Positions 1-5,441 of a DNA stretch of 14,838 bases are shown one piece after another. Every line of letters begins with the position of its first letter. The first letter of the stretch is position 1. The stretch comes from JABMQB01 sp964408795 (GTDB taxonomy: Bacteria; Bacteroidota; Bacteroidia; Bacteroidales; Prolixibacteraceae): positions 1-14,838 of the forward strand of contig CAYPAW010000055.1 of assembly GCA_964408795.1 (NCBI GenBank), written 5' to 3'. The notes beneath the pieces are model-generated. The model searched no databases and was not told the DNA's origin. It saw only the letters and a program-made list of their open reading frames with translations. Position numbers and translations under genes: made by a program.

Positions 1-1
1 T

Positions 2-85
2 TATAAAACCTTTCCTGAAAGTATTGTCAATGAAGAAAAAAACAAACCCTGGTACCATTTTATCCTGTCAGGTGGTAGCATTTAA
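2..85 (+). other. Possible C-terminal tail of an unidentified ORF entering from the left edge
   Basis: A plus-strand frame is open from the window edge to a TAA at 83-85 and reads as ordinary protein (28 codons, ending in ILSGGSI). It stops only about 15-20 bp before the point where the neighbouring Res-like homology on the other strand breaks off. An open frame ending just short of a breakpoint is how the right end of an inserted mobile element usually looks, but the fragment is too short to assign to any family and it may be chance. Confidence 0.25.
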
Positions 86-1329
86 AAGCGGCACTGAAAT
101 TTTGTACTCATCGTCATAATGAAAAGGATAGGAGTTTTTAAATCTTTGAGTTCATCATATTGTTTTTCCCATTCCAGATAACCTAAATGAATGTAATCCT
201 TGTATCGTTCAACAAAGTTGGAAGATTCCTTTTCCTGAATTTTCTGCCTTGAAGCTTCATCCGGAAGAACAGGGGATTTAACAACATTCTGTTTGATGGC
301 TTCAACCAAAGGATAATCGCAGATGGTTTGAACGAAAATTGCTCCGTTATTGTGTTTCGGGGTTGCAGAAAAGTCTGTTTGCATACCGATACCGGAACCG
401 TTTTTGAGCTTCAGCTTGTTACTAATATCTTCAATGCTTTTAAACCAGGCCAGCGAACTGTCGTGAATATGATGAGCTTCGTCATTCAGCACCACCAAAT
501 CTTTTATTTTGTCACTTCGCAGTACCTTTCCCAAATCCAGTCCTTTTGAAGTATCTGCATCCGGTTTTGGTTTAACGCCTAAAAATGTAGTCTCAAAACT
601 TTGTTCAGGTTCTTCGTTAAAAAATACCCTGTGAATATTGGTCAGAAAAATATTTCCCGATTCGGTAATTGGTTTTAGTTCATCCTGGATATGCAATGTC
701 GGTTGGAAATCGTTCTGCCAGTCTTTATCACTGTATCCATTATCAGGAATGAACGGTTCTTCAATGAACATTTTTAATTCTTCAAAGTCTTTTTTGAGCC
801 GGTTTAAAACAATGATGTTTGGAGCAATTACCAGGAAATTTTTCGAAAGTGGACTTTCCGGTTCGTATAGTTTGTGAAAATAACTCCAAACCAAAGTCAG
901 CCCCATTACTTTAGTTTTTCCGGCTCCGGTAGCCATTTTAATTACATACCTTGTCCAGCTTTCATAGAACATTCCGGTGCTTACACGTTCAGAAGAATCA
1001 AAACGCAATAATTCATACTTGTCTTTAGCTTGTGCTATCTCATACAAGTAAATAATTGATTCAATTGCTTCACGTTGGGAGAAGAAAAAACTAAATGTAG
1101 TTTGTCCAATTAAATGTTTCTGATTGAACCAGAAATTCAATAGGGACTTTGAAGTTTCCGAAGCTCCTTTGTAATCTTCATCTCTCCATTTTGCAACCGC
1201 CAAACGAATTTTGTAAACCAAAGGAGGCAAAAGCTTTTCATAAGCGTTTTGAAACAAATCCATTTGTCTCTTTGTCGGTGCCCATCTTTCGTTTGGTGTC
1301 AATATTTTAAATGGGTCTGAATATTTCAT
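82..1329 (-). pseudogene. Res-like type III restriction / superfamily 2 helicase subunit, C-terminally truncated
   Basis: The protein carries the N-terminal ATPase half of a ResIII-type helicase. Visible motifs are a Walker A loop TGAGKT (residues 134-139), a DEAH-like NDEAHH (282-287) and a motif III SATP (321-324). The homology reaches TPILFIMT (399-406), which normally opens the second RecA-like domain, and then turns into an unrelated tail ending in a stop at 82-84. Full-length relatives run to roughly 800-1100 residues with motifs IV-VI and usually a nuclease domain; here only 415 residues remain, so DNA translocation and cleavage should be lost. The ATG at 1327-1329 is supported by a good promoter upstream. 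No methyltransferase (Mod) partner is visible. Family membership is clear; the precise subtype, and whether the break is an insertion or a rearrangement, are inferred. Confidence 0.85.
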
Positions 1330-1354
1330 TTACCAGTCACTATATATGATTGTT

Positions 1355-1387
1355 CAAATTTAATATTTTATCCTTGCGTTGGCAAAA
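1355..1387 (-). promoter_or_regulatory. Bacteroidota-type promoter of the Res-like gene
   Basis: On the minus strand a -7 element TAAATTTG (plus-strand 1355-1362) matches TAnnTTTG exactly. A TTG at 1383-1385, inside TTTTG, lies 20 nt upstream and fits the -33 element. The predicted transcript start is near 1349-1350, leaving a leader of about 20 nt before the ATG. Confidence 0.6.
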
Positions 1388-1661
1388 TGAAGGTTCTTTT
1401 GACTGCGAGGTGGTCGACTGTGTGTTGGGCCAGTCAAATGCGCCTGAATGTGCGGTGGGTTTCCATTTTCTTTGGCTTTATGCAGCAAAAAGTTCATAGT
1501 CATTGTGTCGTTGTCTTTTTTCTTCGGCTTGCTTGTAATGTTCCGCAAATATGATTAGTTGCGGATTGCAGGGTACTTTCCTGTCGAAAAGCACTGAGGC
1601 TGGCGCGGGCTGTAAAACTTGATAATCCGCACCGAAACCGCAATTAAATATATTTTGCTAT
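1388..1661. other. Non-coding spacer with inverted repeats
   Basis: I see no believable gene here. A 62-codon minus-strand frame (1360-1548) overlaps the Res promoter, has a Pro/His/Asn-rich composition unlike a folded protein and matches no family I know, so I treat it as chance. The segment does hold structured DNA: TCCGCAA (1542-1548) pairs with TTGCGGA (1559-1565), and TGCGGATT (1560-1567) pairs with AATCCGCA (1624-1631). It is more GC-rich than the Shedu remnant beside it. Confidence 0.5.
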
Positions 1662-2366
1662 TTATATTTTCTTCAATTGTTTTATTAATATTTCCAATCT
1701 TCTTATAAGTTCGTAATAGGTAAAAACATCTATGACATTATTATATTTTCTTTTTATTATCTCAAAATCATAGAGTTGGTCTTTATTGAGTTGATTGTCT
1801 CTTCCCATAATTATTATTGCATTCGGATTGACAATCTTGATTTCCAAATCATCAGGAAGTTCTTTCTTATACCTTTTATTTAACTCGGCCTCTCCATGTT
1901 TACCAATTTTATTTAAATAAAAAATGTATTTTTCAATCTGCATAATAGAACCAGATAAATCTCGACTTGGAATATGGTTATCTCTATACTTAGTATTTGA
2001 AACAATGCTTTTCTCAAATGGAATTTTTATCTCAATAATATCAAGGTTACCCATAAAATCGACAAGCGCAAAGTCAAGTCTGCGTGTTATGCCACTATAA
2101 ATGTCTTTAAACTTAACTTCCTTAAATGCTTTTATGTATTTAGGATACAAGAGCAAAATCAATTGAAGTATATCTGATTGCCATTGATTTTCTGAGTAAT
2201 TAATTTCATTGTAGAGCATTGATTTAAGCTTCTCCAATAACGTATTGAATTTTAGTATCTCTGAATCTTTAAATGTTGCTTGTATATTGCTCTCAATTTT
2301 AATTGATTTATTATTAATGTAATTCTTGTAATTTGATTCCTTGTCCTTTGCTGAATCTAAATAATT
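1662..2366 (-). pseudogene. Shedu-family (SduA, DUF4263) nuclease gene, 5' end lost at IS boundary
   Basis: This is the C-terminal nuclease domain of a Shedu antiphage protein. Numbered from a possible TTG start at 2235-2237 (191 residues), it shows a PD-(D/E)xK core: D55 in RRLDFALVD, then E69 and K71 in DIIEIK. It also has the family hallmarks SGSIMQIEKY (95-104), PNAIIIMGR (138-146) and a late TYYEL (173-177). The frame stays open for 43 further codons upstream, up to 2366, with Shedu-like helical, Lys/Asn-rich sequence and no ATG. It then ends exactly at the terminal repeat of the IS1-family element. I therefore read the TTG as not the native start and the gene as beheaded. Shedu proteins normally carry an extra N-terminal region, which is absent here. 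Function is probably lost, unless the TTG allows production of the bare nuclease domain. The gene is strikingly AT-rich, consistent with acquisition by transfer. Confidence 0.8.
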
Positions 2367-2368
2367 CC

Positions 2369-2389
2369 GGCATTGTTAATTTAGTATAG
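2369..2389 (+). repeat. Left terminal inverted repeat of the IS1-family element
   Basis: Begins GGCATTGTTAA and ends GTATAG, and pairs with the right repeat at 18 of 21 positions. The TTG at 2373-2375 inside it also serves as the -33 element of the transposase promoter. Confidence 0.85.
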
Positions 2390-2403
2390 TTTTTGTATAT
2401 TTG
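2373..2403 (+). promoter_or_regulatory. Transposase promoter, TTG-N20-TATATTTG
   Basis: The -7 element TATATTTG (2396-2403) is an exact TAnnTTTG match. TTG at 2373-2375, inside the left inverted repeat, is 20 nt upstream, the same spacing as in the Res promoter. The start of transcription should be near 2408-2410, about 22 nt before the ATG at 2432. Confidence 0.55.
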
Positions 2404-2431
2404 GGCAATTGCTAACTTATTTTTAATCAGT

Positions 2432-3111
2432 ATGAATAATTGTCCAAAGTGTAAAAGTCGGAATTTTCGTAAAGATGGTATAGTCAAAAAGAGGCAAAGG
2501 TATTTTTGCAAGGATTGTAAACACCACTTTACGGTGGAGCATGTTGGTAAGCCCAACGAGTTAAAAAGAGATGCACTCATTTTGTATCTTGAAGGATTGG
2601 GGTTTCGTTCAATTGGGAGATATTTAAACGTAAGCCATGTGGCTGTTTTCAATTGGATTAAGTCTTTTGGGGAAAAGCTTGAAGAATTCAGAAACCCTGA
2701 AGACATTGAGGTAATTGAGTTGGATGAAATGCATACGTATATTGGCTCAAAAAAAACTATTGCTGGATCTGGATTGCTGTTGATAGAAATGGGCACAGGT
2801 TCGTCAACTGTGAAGTTGGTACGAGAGGAACAGAAACAGGAATAAAACTGTGGGAGAAGATTGAAGAATTGGCAAAAGGAATTGTATGTGCTGATTACTG
2901 GAAGGCTTACAATGAATTTGTCCCTAAAGAATTGTTGGTTCAATCCAAGGCTGAAACCTACACTGTTGAAGGCTACAACAGTCTGTTCAGACATTTTCTC
3001 GCCAGGTTGAGAAGAAAAACAAAATGTTATACAAAAGCAAAATATATGTTGGTCCATTCAGTCAAATTGTTGATGATGAAAAGAAATAATCAATTAGCTA
3101 TACTTTTTTAA
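2432..3111 (+). CDS. IS1-family transposase (InsAB'-like), probable -1 programmed frameshift
   Basis: The zero frame starts at ATG 2432, preferred over an earlier in-frame ATG at 2393 that lies upstream of the predicted transcript start. It encodes a zinc-binding knuckle (C4, C7, C26, C29), a helix-turn-helix (about 55-78) and the first catalytic Asp, D98 in IELDEMH. At an A8 run (2749-2756) a -1 slip on codons AAA AAA moves reading into the frame continuing NYCWIWIAVDRNG. That frame is open to the TAA at 3109-3111, inside the right repeat. The joined product is 226 residues, close to the 232 of IS1 InsAB', with D155 (ADYWKAY) and E180 (YTVEGYN) completing the DDE triad and the conserved HFLARLRRK after it. 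Without the shift the protein ends 42 codons after the A8 run, at a TAA at 2843-2845, with unrelated sequence. A plain inactivating indel in the A-run would look identical. Confidence 0.85.
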
Positions 3112-3118
3112 CAATGCC
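3098..3118 (-). repeat. Right terminal inverted repeat of the IS1-family element
   Basis: Read on the minus strand it begins GGCATTGTTAA, identical to the outer 11 bp of the left end, and shares the inner GTATAG. It contains the stop codon of the transposase. Confidence 0.85.
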
Positions 3119-3143
3119 TTAATATTGTAAACAACACCAAATG

Positions 3144-3172
3144 AAAACAGGGCATGCAGCCCTGTTTTTTTT
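3144..3172 (+). terminator. Intrinsic terminator, orphaned beside the IS
   Basis: A perfect 10-bp stem (AAAACAGGGC with GCCCTGTTTT) encloses the loop ATGCA and runs into eight T residues on the plus strand. It lies 26 bp beyond the IS end. No chromosomal gene remains upstream for it to serve, so it probably belonged to a gene removed with the deletion, and it may now end transposase transcripts. Confidence 0.75.
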
Positions 3173-3305
3173 GTATTGATCAGAAAGCACCACAAGTAGG
3201 GTCTGATGATTTTCTTAAAATATAGACACAATATACTGAATATCAACATAAATGTGTTCATGTTTACAGGGTTCATTGTTGGCATAAATGCACGGTTTTG
3301 TATAA
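3173..3305. other. Remnant DNA without a recognisable gene
   Basis: Short frames exist on both strands (for example minus 3094-3285) but they run through the terminator and the IS repeat and resemble no family I know. Nothing supportable is seen. Confidence 0.4.
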
Positions 3306-3836
3306 ATTGAGTTCAAAATCCTTGCAGATATGATTGATTACACGCCTTGCAATACTTCGCAGGCTGCCTTCTTTTACTACCCAGGAACCTACCGCAGGCT
3401 TGCCCGCAAGCATTGCCTGAACATTGCAAAGAGGAAACGGAAAACAAACAAGCAGATCCGCCGTGGTATCAGGGAGCAGTTTCAATACATTGCCTAAGAC
3501 ATAAAAACAGTGGACAATTTGTTGTTAAAACCCGGCCGGTCCAGGTTGCTTGAAAAACGAGACAGGGAACTGATAGAAACCATCTGGACAGTTTACAGCC
3601 AACAAAAATGGATGCATGAGAACAAAACCCATCCATGCGAAAACCGCATTGTAAATATTTTCCAGCCTCATGTGCGTCCGATTGTCCGGGGTAAAGACAA
3701 AGAGAAAACGAAATTTGGAGCGAAAATCAATATCCGTGAGGTGAACGGATTCTGCCGGATAGACCGGTTCAGCTGGGATGCCTATAATGAAAGTACGGAT
3801 GTTACGATGCAGGTAGAAAATTTTAAACAAACCTAA
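3306..3836 (+). pseudogene. Fragment of an IS5-superfamily-like DDE transposase with in-frame stop
   Basis: One frame carries continuous transposase similarity on both sides of a TAA at 3495-3497. Before it is PGTYRRLARKHCLNIAKRKR and IRRGIREQFQYIA; after it come ELIETIWTVYSQQKWMHENK, ENRIVNIFQPHVRPIVRGK, KFGAKI and RFSWDAYNE. These middle-region blocks are typical of DDE transposases common in Bacteroidota. The start of the protein with the first catalytic Asp and the last hundred or so residues are missing: the frame ends at a TAA (3834-3836) right after QVENFKQT, where the family normally continues. An internal ATG at 3510 gives a 108-codon frame that should not be annotated as a gene. The exact IS family name is uncertain, and no inverted repeats were found. 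Confidence 0.75.
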
Positions 3837-4029
3837 AGAATGGATAAGATGACAATTATTGGGAAAAGAACTTATGCCAGGCCAGATAGTAAAATTATAC
3901 TGTGCTTAGAAAATCAGCAAACCCTAATTTATCAACAGTAAAAAATCCTCCATTCTGATGCAACTTTGTTCTTTTGTGCCAGAAGAAATGCGTATTTTGT
4001 TTTTTGAAAAGGGATTGGTAGCAAAGAAT

Positions 4030-4037
4030 TAAATTTG
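4030..4037 (+). promoter_or_regulatory. -7 element abutting the start codon of the Lys1-like gene
   Basis: TAAATTTG is an exact match to TAnnTTTG and ends 5 bp before the ATG at 4043. The nearest upstream TTG (4004-4006) is 23 nt away, slightly longer than the usual spacing. If used, transcription would begin at or beside the ATG, giving a leaderless mRNA; no Shine-Dalgarno sequence is present. Confidence 0.45.
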
Positions 4038-4042
4038 TACAT

Positions 4043-5245
4043 ATGAAGATAGGAATCTTACGCGAAACACGGCGATGGAAGGATAAAAGAGTTGCTGTAA
4101 CACCGTTGACGGCAAAAAAAATTATCAGTCGTTGGCCCGGGACGGAAATCTATGTGCAGCCTTCTGAAATACGGGCTTTCAGTGAAAAAGAGTATAAAGA
4201 GGCGGGTGCTGTGGTGAAAGAAGATCTTTCGGAATGTAATCTTCTGATGGGGGTTAAGGAAGTGGCTGAAGAGACGTTGTTGGAAGGAAAGACCTACATT
4301 ATGTTTGCGCATGTGGCAAAAAAACAACCACACAACCGTTCTTTTTTCCGGGCCATGGCAGAAAAGAAGATCACCCTGATTGATTATGAATATTTTACCG
4401 GCGATGATGGATTCAGACTGGTTGCCTTTGGTCATTGGGCTGGGGTGGCAGGAGCCTGTTATGCCATCAAAGGGATGAAGAAAAAGTTTCAGGAGAAGGA
4501 CATGCCGGGACCTGCTGCATTTTATGATGCCGGAGAACTGTTTGATTTCCTGAAGCATATCAGCATTCCTCCGGTGAAAACTGTGATCACCGGGGATGGG
4601 CGGGTAGGACAGGGGACTGCCATGGTTTTACGTCAAGCCGGCATCACAGAGGTCTCTCCGGATGATTTTCTCTCAAAGCATTTTCGCAACCCGGTGTTTT
4701 GTATCCTGCCTTTCCAGGATTATGTGCGGCCCAAACCCGGAAGTGCAAAGACGTATGATGATTTTTTTGCTTCGCCTGCTGATTTTGAATCCACCTTCCT
4801 GCGTTTCACCCGGGCTGCTGATGTATATATTCCCTGCCATTTCTGGCATCCCGATTCTCCGGTTTTTTTCAGCGCTGAGGATATGGCTTCCCCGGATTTC
4901 ACGATTCGACTGATTGCGGATATCAGTTGCGATATCCCCGGTCCGGTGGCTGCGACCCTTCGCACCTCTGAGCATGACCATCCTTTTTACGATGTGAACA
5001 GGAATACGCTCCAGGAACTACCTCCCTTTTCCGGCAAGGATACAATTACGGTGGTTGCTGTGGATAACCTGCCGGCTGCCCTGCCCCGGAATGCTTCTGA
5101 ATCGTTCGCTGAAGATCTGTATGCCAAAATCTTTCCGGCTCTTCAAAGCATAAAGCCCGGAGAAACAATCGAACGGGCTACCATTCTGAAAAAAGGAACC
5201 CTGACTCCGCGGTTTGCATACCTCAAAGACTTTCTTACTGCATGA
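4043..5245 (+). CDS. Saccharopine dehydrogenase (NAD+, L-lysine-forming) Lys1-like; AlaDH/PNT superfamily
   Basis: This 400-residue cytosolic protein has the AlaDH/PNT-type N-terminal domain: it starts MKIGILRETRRWKDKRVAVT and includes the MGVKEV and MFAHVAKKQ blocks. K72 and H90 line up with the catalytic Lys and His of fungal Lys1 (K77 and H96 in yeast), with almost the same spacing. A Rossmann nucleotide loop GDGRVGQG lies at 184-191. The stretch ADISCDIPGPVAATLR (292-307) resembles the substrate-side block of Lys1. The family oxidises saccharopine to lysine plus 2-oxoglutarate or catalyses related 2-oxoacid reductive aminations; alanine dehydrogenase is the main alternative. The gene stands alone between the IS debris and the peptidase operon, so context does not settle the substrate. 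Length and motifs look intact. Confidence 0.72.
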   Translation: MKIGILRETRRWKDKRVAVTPLTAKKIISRWPGTEIYVQPSEIRAFSEKEYKEAGAVVKEDLSECNLLMGVKEVAEETLLEGKTYIMFAHVAKKQPHNRSFFRAMAEKKITLIDYEYFTGDDGFRLVAFGHWAGVAGACYAIKGMKKKFQEKDMPGPAAFYDAGELFDFLKHISIPPVKTVITGDGRVGQGTAMVLRQAGITEVSPDDFLSKHFRNPVFCILPFQDYVRPKPGSAKTYDDFFASPADFESTFLRFTRAADVYIPCHFWHPDSPVFFSAEDMASPDFTIRLIADISCDIPGPVAATLRTSEHDHPFYDVNRNTLQELPPFSGKDTITVVAVDNLPAALPRNASESFAEDLYAKIFPALQSIKPGETIERATILKKGTLTPRFAYLKDFLTA

Positions 5246-5272
5246 AACGAGCCCCGATAGGGACACCCCTCT

Positions 5273-5338
5273 CCCGCTACGCGGGATCTCCCCTCAAAAG
5301 GGGAGAATAGAAAAAAAGGAACGGGAGAGTTCCTCCCG
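5273..5338. repeat. Cluster of GC-rich hairpins in an intergenic spacer
   Basis: Three adjacent hairpins follow the Lys1-like gene: CCCGC/GCGGG (5273-5277 with 5281-5285), TCTCCCCT/AGGGGAGA (5287-5294 with 5299-5306, loop CAAA) and CGGGAG/CTCCCG (5322-5327 with 5333-5338). No T-run follows on the plus strand, so they are not standard intrinsic terminators. The CCCCTCAAAAGGGG wording is of a kind seen repeatedly between genes in Bacteroidota genomes, which suggests a dispersed palindromic repeat. That last point is from memory and unverified. Confidence 0.6.
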
Positions 5339-5388
5339 ATAAATATCCGGAATACCTTTGAAAATAAACAATTTTAATAGGTAGAAAA

Positions 5389-5419
5389 TAAAAAAAGGAG
5401 TACCCGGAAGGATACTCCT
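5389..5419 (-). terminator. Intrinsic terminator of the M14 peptidase operon
   Basis: On the minus strand a 7-bp stem AGGAGTA/TACTCCT (5396-5402 with 5413-5419) is followed directly by a run of T residues (the A-run at 5390-5396). It lies 23 bp past the peptidase stop codon. Confidence 0.7.
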
Positions 5420-5441
5420 CTGCGTTCAATTACAATTGCTA

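Larger units (their letters stand above)
2369..3118 (+). mobile_element. Complete IS1-family insertion sequence, 750 bp
   Basis: The element is bounded by imperfect 21-bp inverted repeats matching at 18 positions. The outer 11 bp (GGCATTGTTAA and its complement) and the inner GTATAG are perfect. Length, repeat placement and the single transposase with an internal frameshift all fit IS1 (768 bp in E. coli). Flanks of 8-9 bp (ATAATTCC on the left, TTAATATT on the right) do not match, so no target duplication survives. The left end abuts the cut Shedu frame. Confidence 0.88.

Noticed and set aside
1360..1548. 62-codon minus-strand frame between the two defence remnants
   Set aside because: It overlaps the Res promoter, has odd Pro/His/Asn-rich composition and no recognisable family; most likely chance reading through structured spacer DNA.
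1541..1650. Integron attC site
   Set aside because: Paired arms exist, but I could not fit the conserved RYYYAAC and GTTRRRY ends, and no integrase is present.
2360..3127. Target site duplication of the IS1-family element
   Set aside because: The 8- and 9-bp flanks were compared directly and do not match.
3094..3285. 63-codon minus-strand frame beyond the IS
   Set aside because: It runs through the intrinsic terminator and the IS right repeat, and a real gene would not be composed that way.
3510..3836. Stand-alone 108-residue gene from an internal ATG
   Set aside because: It is only the part of the transposase fragment after the in-frame TAA; similarity continues upstream of the stop.
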